Assembly: GCA_965230215.1 (NCBI GenBank)
Contig: CBDDKN010000001.1
Location: forward strand, 1,302,001 to 1,366,000
DNA: 64,000 nucleotides
DNA from: RFSX01 sp965230215
GTDB lineage: Bacteria > Bacteroidota > Bacteroidia > Chitinophagales > Saprospiraceae
Direction: 5' to 3'
Part shown: positions 38,553-47,211 of the stretch, one piece after another
How the letters are laid out: every line of letters starts with the position of its first letter
Numbering within the stretch: the first letter of the stretch is position 1
Position numbers and translations under genes: made by a program
Notes under the pieces: generated by a model
What the model was told of the DNA's origin: nothing
Databases searched by the model: none
What the model saw: the letters and a program-made list of their open reading frames with translations, nothing else

Positions 38553-39746
38553 TCAATAACTGATTATGTTTTTTGAAAAAATATTCGCCACATTTTCTTT
38601 GGCATATCCTAGAGAAGCTGTCATGCCCTTGCCACCAATCGCTGTGACTATATGAATATCTGAATCGATTGTTTCATTATAAATATCTCTATCATTGCAT
38701 TGACAATAATATCCATTCCAGGTACTTTTAATCTCCCAGGTATCAAGATCAAAAATCTTCAGAGCTTCACTTAACATAAAACAGTTCACCTCATTATCAC
38801 TCTTAAAGTCCATTTCATGATCTTTATGAACGTCTAGATAATGGTGTGAGTCTCCAATAATTATACTCTTATCAAGGTTTTGTTTGAGCAGAATATGAAT
38901 TCCGTTTTCGTTGTGATAAGACTTAGGGTTCTCAAGACTCTTAATGTGTTCGAAGCTCTTGCATTCACTAAAGCATTCATACCTCCTGATCGTCCATCCC
39001 GTGAGCAATGATCCTTTTACTTTCACCATTTTCTGTGGAACAGTTTCCATCATTTGCAATTTCACCTGAACAATCCCACTATTTATAAATAAGTCAGAAA
39101 ATAATAGCTGAAATTCATTTCCGGAACAAATAATCAACTTCTGACAGGCATTGGTTTGTCCATTAGTAGATCTGGTGATGATATGTCCATTGGTTTTAAC
39201 GGCTGACTCAATAGCCGTAGATGATATATAAGTTAGTCCTTCAACTTCTACCAGATAATCAATCAAACGCCTGATCCCCGTAAGCGGATCTATCGTCATC
39301 TCTTGAGGAAAATATAAACCTGCTTTGGGATAACTGTTATTAAGATGTGGAAGGTGATCTAGACAACGCTCCTTGGTTAATAAGATGCTTTCATATCCAT
39401 TTACTCTATTAATCTCATGTAACTCTTCAATGAGACATAATTCCTCATCATTGCTAGCTATATATGTTGATCCTTCCTGTCGGATAGTAAGATCTACTTT
39501 ATCTTGAAGCTCCTTATATATTTTAAGACTCTCTAGGCCATATCCCTGCCATTTACTTGCAAACCCACTTGGTACAATCTGACCAAAGTTGCGAACACTT
39601 GCAGATTGCGGATAAACACTTTTTTCTACAACTGCTACTTTCAGACCCATTTTTAAGGAATGGTAGGCATGTGAAAGCCCCATTATGCCAGCTCCTACAA
39701 CGATGACATCAAATTCCCTCATTGCCTTGGCCGATTCTCTAATCAT
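38553..39746 (-). CDS. FAD-dependent amine oxidoreductase of the phosphonate-associated type (TIGR03364-like)
   Basis: The 397-aa product is a D-amino-acid-oxidase/glycine-oxidase fold protein: FDVIVVGAGIMGLSHAYHSLKMGLKVAVVEK is the FAD-binding Rossmann motif near the N-terminus, RNFGQIVPSG follows, and HIVTAIGGKGMTASLGYA closes the FAD site. The RNFGQ motif and the adjacent PhnX-like hydrolase point to the family found beside phosphonate genes. Relatives act on N-alkylated 2-aminoethylphosphonate, giving phosphonoacetaldehyde. An internal Met at residue 9 may be the true start; the ATG used here overlaps the PHP gene stop by 8 bp. Confidence 0.85.
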   Translation of the reverse strand: MIRESAKAMREFDVIVVGAGIMGLSHAYHSLKMGLKVAVVEKSVYPQSASVRNFGQIVPSGFASKWQGYGLESLKIYKELQDKVDLTIRQEGSTYIASNDEELCLIEELHEINRVNGYESILLTKERCLDHLPHLNNSYPKAGLYFPQEMTIDPLTGIRRLIDYLVEVEGLTYISSTAIESAVKTNGHIITRSTNGQTNACQKLIICSGNEFQLLFSDLFINSGIVQVKLQMMETVPQKMVKVKGSLLTGWTIRRYECFSECKSFEHIKSLENPKSYHNENGIHILLKQNLDKSIIIGDSHHYLDVHKDHEMDFKSDNEVNCFMLSEALKIFDLDTWEIKSTWNGYYCQCNDRDIYNETIDSDIHIVTAIGGKGMTASLGYAKENVANIFSKNIISY

Positions 39747-40851
39747 CTAAATCAATGCTTAATTTATAATACTCTTTATACCCTACGACAGCATTAAGAA
39801 TATCAAATGTCAATGGAATATTTTGTCCTTCTGCACGAGAACGCAGTACTTGAAGTGTTTTGGAACTATGAGGCTCCAACTCTATAATATCTGTATTACG
39901 ATGAAAATCATAAACAGAAGTATTTTTTAAATAAAATCGGGCATCAGATTGATTAATAAATTCTACCTGATAGACTTCTGAGTCTCCTATGTAGCCTTTT
40001 AATTTAGTAGTAATACTGGCTTGCATCAGAAGATGCATATTGTCTTGTTTTCCTGCAAGAATATCGTTGAACCACGTAACAGTGCGACCAGCAAATAATG
40101 CTTCTCTAATTCCTTCTTCGGTTCTTTCTTTCGAAAAAACCAGAGTAACCGGACGGTGTCCTCCATTCGCTATTTCGTATTGATAATCTACTAAGCCATG
40201 AATATCAGATGTACCTATAACCACAAGGTTACTTTCGTTCGCAATACCCATCGCAGCTTCTGAAAAGGTGAGATCATTGACAACCTCCAATCCATGAAGA
40301 AGATCCTCTTCAATCAATTGCTTGTGTAAATCAGACAATTGTGGGATACCATCTTTTTCTTGAACAATCCAATGCGGGTGATTCCAAAAAATAAAGGCTC
40401 CCTGAGATCTTGCTATTCTATACGACTCGATAGGATCATCTACCATCATTTCGTTCACATCTGTAACAAATAACGCGTTAGCATGACCCGGAGGCAACCC
40501 CCGTGTAATTTCTGTTCCGTGTATAACTATGAGGTCAAAAGGTTTGGCTGCCTGCTTTGCCAATTCATAAGATCTATTTCGATCCTCATGCTTAATGTCT
40601 TTATTCCATGGCTGATACTCAATATGTTCTGTCAAAGCAATTGCATCTAGACCGTCTCGAACAGCTTCATCAACACGGATTGTCGGCCAAACCCTTCCAT
40701 CACTGAACACTGTGTGAATGTGCAGGTCAACTTTCAATGTGAGATAATCCTCAACATCCGGAAAACTGATTTTTCTGTCAGTATCTTGGGCCTGAATAGA
40801 AGCAATACATATTAGCATTGCAAGCAACGATAGGATTGCTTTTTGCATCAT
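39739..40851 (-). CDS. Secreted PHP-domain phosphodiesterase (Sb-PDE-like)
   Basis: I start at the ATG at 40851, where the signal peptide (MMQKAILSLLAMLICIASIQAQ) begins, 7 bp after the previous stop. The 370-aa product has the PHP metal motifs: DLHIHTVFSDG, TEHIEY, HGTEIT, NHPHW and GTSDIHGL, followed by a C-terminal beta domain (~270-370) that matches the secreted Sb-PDE-type phosphodiesterases. It should hydrolyse phosphodiesters in the periplasm with a tri-metal site. With the calcineurin-type and alkaline-phosphatase-type enzymes next to it, it could release phosphonate or phosphate groups from larger molecules before uptake. Confidence 0.87.
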   Translation of the reverse strand: MMQKAILSLLAMLICIASIQAQDTDRKISFPDVEDYLTLKVDLHIHTVFSDGRVWPTIRVDEAVRDGLDAIALTEHIEYQPWNKDIKHEDRNRSYELAKQAAKPFDLIVIHGTEITRGLPPGHANALFVTDVNEMMVDDPIESYRIARSQGAFIFWNHPHWIVQEKDGIPQLSDLHKQLIEEDLLHGLEVVNDLTFSEAAMGIANESNLVVIGTSDIHGLVDYQYEIANGGHRPVTLVFSKERTEEGIREALFAGRTVTWFNDILAGKQDNMHLLMQASITTKLKGYIGDSEVYQVEFINQSDARFYLKNTSVYDFHRNTDIIELEPHSSKTLQVLRSRAEGQNIPLTFDILNAVVGYKEYYKLSIDLDD

Positions 40852-40858
40852 CAGAATT

Positions 40859-42757
40859 TTAGTAGTACAATACGAATGGACTGAAAGGTACACGATCATT
40901 GTTACCTGAAACAAAACCAGAGTAAATGAAATTGTTACCTCCTCCTTCGAAATATTCTATGCGATAAGCATGTTTACCCTTTTCAAGAATAGTAGTACCA
41001 TATACATATTTAGCGCTATGACGCCCATCTGAGTCTATCAAGAGTTCACCATTGAGATACATTTTTGAACCATCATCAGAGTAGGTGTATAGTGTATATG
41101 TAGCTGTTTCAGGAACTTCGATAAAACCTTCAAGTACAACACCAAAATTGTTCTCTCGATGCTCAATTTTGCCTATATCAATCGTTGTAATTATCCCGCT
41201 ACTTACAGGGTTAATTAATTCAAAATCAGGGAGATAATCCCATTCTCCTTCATAATACTTATACTTTACACCTCTTTTTGAACCTGCATTTTTAACTGCT
41301 GGCTGTGGATCCATTTTGGTAACGCTTCTTTCAACAATTCTGCTAGCCCTCCCAGCCTCTGAGTAGGCCACTGCTTTGATTACAGAACTCTGAACCAATT
41401 TGAATCTGCCGGTGTACTTGGTGGAACTATTTGATGGGGTCGATCCATCAGTGGTGTAATACAAACTATAATTATCATCAAATGCTATTAACTCCACCTC
41501 GCAATTATCATCAAATACTGTCTTATTGATTCGAAATTGGGGAACTGGAGTCTGAAGTACAGTACTGCTGTCCTTAGATTCCTTGACGAAATGAAGGTAA
41601 TCGAATAATTTACCATCATGATCAATAGCTCGGAATTGCAGTTCATTATCAAAGATGGCAAAAGTGCAATAGTGATGTCCTGTTTCTAATTCGTTGGTAA
41701 ACCATGAGCGTACAGGATCAAAATCCTCAAGGCCGCCTCCAGCACCACCAGAATTGATATATATGACACCCTTTTCACGATGGATCTTATCTTTATATAT
41801 AGGCCAGGTACGTTCATAGACATGCGTGTGACCGAATAAACAAAAGTCAACATCATAATTTTCATATAGTGGAACCAAATTTCGCGCATGTGTACCAAAA
41901 GTACTTTTACCCAAGTATGTATCGCCATGATCATTTTCTTCGCTTGAATAAGGAGGATGATGATGGACTACAAACTTCCAGGTCGCATCTGATTTGGCCA
42001 ATTGCCACTCCAACCAATCATATTGTTCCGAACCTTCAGATACATCCCTATTGGTATCTATCATAAAAAATTCAGCATTGCCATACTTAAAACTATAATA
42101 ATACTCGGGGTCAGGATTGGCCATGTAGTCATAGTATAGCTGGGCATCTTGTTCGTGGTTCCCTAATACTGTATACATCGGAAAGCGACTCATAAAGATG
42201 TGTCCGTTAGGAAAGAAGTGTTTGGTCCAATCAGGCTTACGGGTGCCCACATCAACCAAGTCACCAGCATGCACAACAAAATTGGGTCTCTCCTTCCACA
42301 CCAATTCAGAAATACGTTCCCAAGCCCACGGAGTTCTTGAATTGTATTGCGAATCACCTACAAGTACAAAGTAAAACGAAGCATCATCTTCTACATTTGT
42401 TTTAAAAGTAGAGTGTTTGCTTTCCATTGAAGTTCCATCCTCGAATTCAGCCTTGACTTTATACATGTACTTAGTAGCAATTTTCAGATCGGTTAAACTT
42501 AGTTCATGGAGCGTCTTCTGATTAGAAATGACAATGCTGTCTGTGTATTCAACTGATTCGGCTCTGAGCTGGGCTTCGGTATAATAAAAAATTGCTGTTG
42601 AAGGTTCTTCGGTCTCCCAAAGAATTGTCATACCCTTTTGTGTTCCGAATTGCAAATATGGTTTCACCAGAAACTCAGATACACTTTGCGCCAATGAGGT
42701 ATTCGTTAAAAACAAGCCAAAGCAAACAGAAGTGATTATAACAATTGTCTTATTCAT
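40859..42757 (-). CDS. Secreted calcineurin-type phosphoesterase with chitobiase-like and PA14 domains
   Basis: The 632-aa product has a signal peptide (1-24), a fibronectin-III-like purple-acid-phosphatase N-domain (~30-120) and a metallophosphoesterase domain (~125-390) with all metal motifs visible: LVGDSQYN, HAGDLVD, LGNHEQD, VVHHHPPYS and FGHTHVYER. A chitobiase-C-like module follows (~410-480, YYTTDGSTPSNSSTKYTG), then a PA14 carbohydrate-binding domain (~500-625, YTLYTYSDDGSKMYLNGELLID). The two glycan-type modules suggest the phosphoester substrate is attached to a sugar polymer. The start overlaps the HD gene stop by 8 bp. Confidence 0.92.
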   Translation of the reverse strand: MNKTIVIITSVCFGLFLTNTSLAQSVSEFLVKPYLQFGTQKGMTILWETEEPSTAIFYYTEAQLRAESVEYTDSIVISNQKTLHELSLTDLKIATKYMYKVKAEFEDGTSMESKHSTFKTNVEDDASFYFVLVGDSQYNSRTPWAWERISELVWKERPNFVVHAGDLVDVGTRKPDWTKHFFPNGHIFMSRFPMYTVLGNHEQDAQLYYDYMANPDPEYYYSFKYGNAEFFMIDTNRDVSEGSEQYDWLEWQLAKSDATWKFVVHHHPPYSSEENDHGDTYLGKSTFGTHARNLVPLYENYDVDFCLFGHTHVYERTWPIYKDKIHREKGVIYINSGGAGGGLEDFDPVRSWFTNELETGHHYCTFAIFDNELQFRAIDHDGKLFDYLHFVKESKDSSTVLQTPVPQFRINKTVFDDNCEVELIAFDDNYSLYYTTDGSTPSNSSTKYTGRFKLVQSSVIKAVAYSEAGRASRIVERSVTKMDPQPAVKNAGSKRGVKYKYYEGEWDYLPDFELINPVSSGIITTIDIGKIEHRENNFGVVLEGFIEVPETATYTLYTYSDDGSKMYLNGELLIDSDGRHSAKYVYGTTILEKGKHAYRIEYFEGGGNNFIYSGFVSGNNDRVPFSPFVLYY

Positions 42758-43316
42758 CGTAAATGTTTTGAATGATTAAAAGTGAAAGCAAGTCCCAATG
42801 CTCATCGGTAATAATGAAATCAACACCCTTGGCTTCATCGTCAATACGACGAATTTCTATAGCGTCCTTGAAGTAAGGGTTCTCCTCAAATATGCGTTGT
42901 TCCTTCTCGGACATAGGTCCCCCCTGGTATTCTAATGAAGACTTGCTGGCATGGGATAAAGCTTCATAGTAACTTGGTTCTGATGCACATAGATACCTCT
43001 TACTTGCCACATGCAATCTAATGGTCTGAGTGATGCGATCTGAGAAACCCGTTTCCTCAAGATATTCAGCTCCTACTGCTTCATGGTCCACTGAACCAAA
43101 TTCAGCAATTCCTTTGGAAAGCTCATTGTTATCGAGAGGTACGAGGTGACCAATATCATGAAGAAAGGCAGACAAAACCAATTCATCATCGAGACCCTTT
43201 TTCCAAGCCAGGTAACCAGACTGAAACGAATGTGATATCACCGAGCAATCTTCACCATAGCGTTCATCGCCATAAGTTCTGAACAAGTGCTTGATATGCT
43301 CTAATCGTGATTTCAT
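42750..43316 (-). CDS. PhnZ-like HD-domain oxygenase
   Basis: The 188-aa product matches PhnZ along its length. Metal-type residues align: His29, His53-Asp54 (FLHDIGH), His78 (VDHEAVG), His102 (LHVASKRYL) and the Asp in IRRIDDE; Lys106 and the LEYQGGPM segment are also kept. PhnZ is a mixed-valence di-iron enzyme that cleaves the C-P bond of 1-hydroxy-2-aminoethylphosphonate to glycine and phosphate. The substrate-gating Tyr-x-x-Glu of PhnZ is here Tyr20-x-Glu22, one residue shorter, so the substrate may differ. It has an ATGA overlap with the upstream gene. The usual 2-oxoglutarate oxygenase partner (PhnY) is not in this window. Confidence 0.88.
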   Translation of the reverse strand: MKSRLEHIKHLFRTYGDERYGEDCSVISHSFQSGYLAWKKGLDDELVLSAFLHDIGHLVPLDNNELSKGIAEFGSVDHEAVGAEYLEETGFSDRITQTIRLHVASKRYLCASEPSYYEALSHASKSSLEYQGGPMSEKEQRIFEENPYFKDAIEIRRIDDEAKGVDFIITDEHWDLLSLLIIQNIYDE

Positions 43317-44395
43317 TCTATTACTCCATTAATTACAGCACCTGCTTCGTATTTTCCACCTTCATAATCGTATCCAAGGAGTTTGGCCGCGGTACGAGCT
43401 ACCTGATCCTGAAACAACTGCTGTTCACTTTTGACTTCACCAAGAGGCTTGATGTCAGGTCCCAATGCAGCTATCCAGATAGCGTTAGATCCTTTAAAAA
43501 TCGTACCATGACTCTTCCATTCGGTCATTGGAGATGACCCCCTGCCATGATCAGTAGTAATAAGGAGATTTGTCTTACCAGCATAAAATTCATCCGAAGA
43601 GATATAATCCCATAATTCTTTTATCCAGTTATCTGTCTTGTGAGCAGATATTAAATATTTATCATATTCCCCGTCATGTGCAAAATCATCAGTCTCTCCA
43701 TATGATATATAGACGACTCGCGGATGATGCTTTTTCATATGTTCTATCATATAATTATGTGTAAAAGCATCTAAGCGGACATTGTACCAGGGTCCAGAAA
43801 TCTGATCTTGAAATTCGTTTAGGAATTGTTCTTTAATACTCAGATACGCATCTTCACACTTCCTGAATCCCGCATTGACAGGGATTCCACTTCTTTCATC
43901 GTTGATGATATATGGAAATACATCCCAGGAAGCAAAGGCAGAAACCCGACCATTGAGGTCTTCTTTCTCATTCAACCACTCAAGGACGGTAACATTCTTA
44001 TTATATTTTTTAGCATTGCTGTTAATCTCACCATCGCTATAGCCACAAAGTATCTCGCTATATCCCGGATAAGAAAACCAAAACCTATTGGTGCAATTGA
44101 CTTTATTGTTTTCCCATCTATTTCCATACAATTGACCCTTGGTTCCTATTTCAGACCAAAAAAATGGCATCAACTTTTCTCTGGCCTCTTTTTTGGTCTC
44201 TCCAGAAAACTTAGCCATAAATTCCTCAGGGTGGGCAGTCAATTCCTTATTGAGCATAATACTATCAACTGCACCTCCAAAAAGTTCTTCCCATCGTAAT
44301 CCATCTAAGGTGATCAACACGAGATTGCGGTCATTCTGAGCAAAACTCAAATGACATGAAAACAAACAGAATAAAATGAAGATCGATATACGCAT
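43313..44395 (-). CDS. Secreted alkaline-phosphatase-superfamily phosphodiesterase
   Basis: I start at the ATG at 44395 in front of the signal peptide (MRISIFILFCLFSCHLSFAQ). The 360-aa product has AP-superfamily metal motifs: LVLITLDGLRW, then WFSYPGYSEILCG at the nucleophile region, GETDDFAHDGEYDKY, LLITTDHGRG and WKSHGT. Relatives are nucleotide pyrophosphatases/phosphodiesterases and phosphonoacetate hydrolase. It probably cuts phosphoester or phosphonate-ester bonds in the periplasm. It overlaps the PhnZ-like gene by 4 bp (ATGA), so the two products are likely made together. Confidence 0.85.
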   Translation of the reverse strand: MRISIFILFCLFSCHLSFAQNDRNLVLITLDGLRWEELFGGAVDSIMLNKELTAHPEEFMAKFSGETKKEAREKLMPFFWSEIGTKGQLYGNRWENNKVNCTNRFWFSYPGYSEILCGYSDGEINSNAKKYNKNVTVLEWLNEKEDLNGRVSAFASWDVFPYIINDERSGIPVNAGFRKCEDAYLSIKEQFLNEFQDQISGPWYNVRLDAFTHNYMIEHMKKHHPRVVYISYGETDDFAHDGEYDKYLISAHKTDNWIKELWDYISSDEFYAGKTNLLITTDHGRGSSPMTEWKSHGTIFKGSNAIWIAALGPDIKPLGEVKSEQQLFQDQVARTAAKLLGYDYEGGKYEAGAVINGVIE

Positions 44396-44482
44396 AATAT
44401 GCCAATTTTGTACCTTGAAGAGAGGAGAAGCATCCTTCCCCTCTCTCAAGTTCTATGAAAAAACTATCTACTAATTTCTGTA

Positions 44483-45058
44483 TTAATTATCCTTAGCACC
44501 ATCTTCTATCCAACAAATTAAAAGTTGCTTTTCCTCATCCTTAAGTTGTGGACCAGTGGATTCTTCTGGGGGCATGCTATTGCTATTCAACAATCCAAGC
44601 ATCCTAGAAGAGGCACTTCGTATATTATCTTTTACAGTAAGGTCTGGGCTTTCAGCGCCAGCAACATGACAGCCACTTAGGCCACATGTGTTTTCGATTA
44701 TTGGAACGACTTCAGCTGATAGACTCACACCTGATTCAACTGAAACACTTCTGCTATATTGACAACCGTCAGTATGTAATATTTCTACGAGATAAGATCC
44801 AGGCATAAGATTATTAAAGATTCTATCGCTCGTAAAAGAACCACTTTCTATCCTCGCCATAATATCTGCCCCTGATACAAGCTCAATTATCCCATCGCTT
44901 TCAAAGCATGAACTATCAGTAATTTTAATCTCTTCAACAATTGCATTAAAACTGCTGCATTCATCTTGCATATGCATTACATCATCCGAAGAACAAGCAA
45001 TGAAAAGCAGAAATGCCAGCAACCAATATCCAATCCCTATTCTATAATTTTTTTCCAT
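44483..45058 (-). CDS. Lipoprotein with cytochrome-c-like CX4CH domain
   Basis: The 191-aa product has a lipoprotein signal (LLAFLLFIACSSD). Residues ~30-115 resemble a beta-sandwich with a Cys-containing edge. The C-terminal part (IIENTCGLSGCHVAG ... NSNSMPPEES ... LLICWIEDGAKDN) looks like the planctomycete/Bacteroidota cytochrome c module, in which the haem motif is C-x4-C-H and a Met-Pro-Pro supplies the sixth ligand. It overlaps the preceding lipoprotein gene by 22 bp. A possible role is electron transfer to or from the redox enzymes of the operon; this is inference. Confidence 0.7.
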   Translation of the reverse strand: MEKNYRIGIGYWLLAFLLFIACSSDDVMHMQDECSSFNAIVEEIKITDSSCFESDGIIELVSGADIMARIESGSFTSDRIFNNLMPGSYLVEILHTDGCQYSRSVSVESGVSLSAEVVPIIENTCGLSGCHVAGAESPDLTVKDNIRSASSRMLGLLNSNSMPPEESTGPQLKDEEKQLLICWIEDGAKDN

Positions 45059-45660
45059 ATTTGATCCGTTGCTCTATCCTTCCATTGAACAAGACCTTCA
45101 TTATAATCAAACCATATTTCGGTCATCTCTATTGAGGCTTCGGGAATAGCATCTTCATTGAGTCTGCTATACAATACATTTCTCAACTTGTTACCATCGA
45201 TACTTACTTCATCAATGATTTCTATTAAAGAACTTTGTGTAGGAGGATTGATTCTGAAAAAGTGTGTGTATAGGTTAACAACTCCCAGGTTTTCTCCCAA
45301 CTCAGATATGGAGATGCCATATTCTGCATTTCTACTTTCTTCTGGAACGTATATAGTGATCTTATATGTAAATTTTAACGCATCGATATCAAGTGATTCA
45401 TTGACAGCAAATGATTCACACTCACATATTTCATCACCACATTCCTCACATTCATATGCACCGGTTACACCCCATATCCCAAATTGAAATGCCAGGGTGT
45501 CGTTAAGTGTGTTATAAAAGTAAATCGTGTCCGATGAGCCAACAGCTGGTGGGCTGAGGAATTCCAAATCAAATCTCTCACAGCTAACCGTATTGCAATC
45601 ATTACAAGCGTAAACGCTTGCAAGAGTAAGAATCAGAATAAAAAAAGTTTTTCGTTTCAT
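45037..45660 (-). CDS. Lipoprotein of unknown function in the SusCD operon
   Basis: I start at the ATG at 45660 (MKRKTFFILILTLASVYACN), directly before the lipoprotein signal; the Cys at residue 19 would be lipidated. The 207-aa mature protein is rich in Cys early on (CNDCNTVSCERF, ECEECGDEICECES) and otherwise beta-strand-like. No family is recognised. Position three in the operon, right after SusD, is where surface glycan- or ligand-binding lipoproteins (SusE/F-like) usually lie, so it may bind the substrate at the cell surface. Confidence 0.7.
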   Translation of the reverse strand: MKRKTFFILILTLASVYACNDCNTVSCERFDLEFLSPPAVGSSDTIYFYNTLNDTLAFQFGIWGVTGAYECEECGDEICECESFAVNESLDIDALKFTYKITIYVPEESRNAEYGISISELGENLGVVNLYTHFFRINPPTQSSLIEIIDEVSIDGNKLRNVLYSRLNEDAIPEASIEMTEIWFDYNEGLVQWKDRATDQIWKKIIE

Positions 45661-45670
45661 TTTATTTATA

Positions 45671-45698
45671 ATACCCCACCAGCTGTCTGGCGGGGTAT
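45671..45698 (-). promoter_or_regulatory. Intercistronic hairpin between SusD and lipoprotein genes
   Basis: ATACCCC-A-CCAG / CTGG-C-GGGGTAT forms an 11-bp stem with one mismatch and a 4-nt loop. It is not followed by a U-run on the minus strand. It may protect the susCD mRNA or reduce read-through, setting higher SusCD than enzyme levels. Confidence 0.5.
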
Positions 45699-45735
45699 TA
45701 AGCTTTGGCTCAATCAAAGTTTTAAATTGCTATGA

Positions 45736-47175
45736 TTATTGTAACAACCACATTTTGGTTGTGATTTCATCTGGACCCTGGCTACCTACAACTGCATCAT
45801 AATTGGCTCCGTTGAGAACTTGCTCGGATCCCGGGTATTGAATTCTAGAAGGCAATTCGTTCAATACTGCATTTGGACCAGGTGTTAATGCTGGCAAACC
45901 TGTTCTTCTGAAGTCAAACCAAGCTTCACATCCAACTAAGAATAGTGATAACCATTTTTGTGTAGCGATTTGCTCTAATGCATTGTTACCACTTAGTTGA
46001 ACACCAGCGCTATTAATATAAGCATCTGTATCAGAGATACCGTAATATTCCATGTTAGCTTGAATACCTGCCTCATAGAATGTTGAAGCATTACCAGATA
46101 TGTATCCTTTTTGTACAGCTTCAGCTACGATAAACATCAATTCAGAATAATGCATAATCATCATCTCAACAGTAGCAGGATCTTCACGGAATCTTGTCCC
46201 CAATCTCGACTGGTTGTTGGCTCCACCATTAAAGTTGGAAGCAGCATCTTCAGAAAGACCGTTTGGAACACCAATGTATTCATCACTGTCAGGATTATCT
46301 ACAGGTCTGAAAAGCACAAACATTCTTGGATCATCAAGTCCTTTTAATACATCCTCAATACGCTGACTCATTCGCTTTTCATCAAATGATCCAATTCTTG
46401 AAGTATTCAATGGCCATCTGTTAGTACCTTCTAAATATGGAATAGCTCCATTATCAGCATTGCTTAGGAAGTGTACACTAGAGTTGACGATTGCCTGCAT
46501 TTCACCAGCACCATCAATTCCCATTTCAGCCCATTTGTTTTCCAATCTCATCAAATAACGCATTCTCAGAGAGTTAGCCAATTTGGACCATCTATCAAGG
46601 TCACCTCCATACATGATATCACCAGACATTGATCCACCTTGAGCAAACAGGTTTACTGCATTTTCAAGATCAGCAAGAATGGCATTATAAATGCTCATCT
46701 GATCATCATAGCTAGGAAGGAACTCATCATTCTTTCCTTGAAGTGCTTGAGAATAAGGAACATCTCCATACATTTCAGTAAGGTTTGCAAGCATCCAAGC
46801 ACGTAATACCAAAGCCGCTCCCTGATAGCCTCCATTGTCAAGAGACTCACCTAAAGCCAAAAGGTTGTTGGCATCACGCATGTTTCTATAGAAGATATTC
46901 CAAGTTCCTTCATACGTACCTAACAAATATCTGTCAACACCTGTAAAGTTGTTAGTCGCTACCAATTGAGCTAGGATATTACCAGTACCCCATGCGATAC
47001 CAGCAGTCATTTCATTACCCACTTCGAATAGTATTTTTGGAAGCATCAACGCTGGGTTGGCTTCGTCTACACTCGGGAAGTTAGGGTTATCATTGATCTC
47101 CTCGAAATCAGCTGTACAAGCCTGGACTAAGAGGATCATCAAGAAAGCAAATATTGTTTTATAAGTGAATTTCAT
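45736..47175 (-). CDS. SusD/RagB-family outer-membrane lipoprotein
   Basis: The 479-aa product has a lipoprotein signal (FAFLMILLVQACT, Cys20). The mature part has the SusD helical TPR-like fold: FEEINDNPNFPSVDEANPALMLPKI near the start, VLRAWMLANLTEMYGDVPYSQALQG, and the C-terminal AQKWLSLFLVGCEAWFDFRRTGLPALTPGPN typical of the SusD-like_2 group. SusD proteins are lids for the SusC transporter and bind the ligand at the cell surface. The gene follows SusC by 36 bp. The neighbouring phosphonate and phosphoester enzymes, and lack of any glycoside hydrolase, suggest a phosphorus-containing ligand. Confidence 0.93.
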   Translation of the reverse strand: MKFTYKTIFAFLMILLVQACTADFEEINDNPNFPSVDEANPALMLPKILFEVGNEMTAGIAWGTGNILAQLVATNNFTGVDRYLLGTYEGTWNIFYRNMRDANNLLALGESLDNGGYQGAALVLRAWMLANLTEMYGDVPYSQALQGKNDEFLPSYDDQMSIYNAILADLENAVNLFAQGGSMSGDIMYGGDLDRWSKLANSLRMRYLMRLENKWAEMGIDGAGEMQAIVNSSVHFLSNADNGAIPYLEGTNRWPLNTSRIGSFDEKRMSQRIEDVLKGLDDPRMFVLFRPVDNPDSDEYIGVPNGLSEDAASNFNGGANNQSRLGTRFREDPATVEMMIMHYSELMFIVAEAVQKGYISGNASTFYEAGIQANMEYYGISDTDAYINSAGVQLSGNNALEQIATQKWLSLFLVGCEAWFDFRRTGLPALTPGPNAVLNELPSRIQYPGSEQVLNGANYDAVVGSQGPDEITTKMWLLQ

Positions 47176-47211
47176 TTCTATTTCTTTATTGATTACTAAT
47201 ATTGATTATTG

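Noticed and set aside
42750..43316. HD gene as a nucleotide phosphohydrolase
   Set aside because: Similarity to PhnZ extends over the whole length, including the LEYQGGPM segment and Lys106, and the neighbours are phosphonate-type enzymes.
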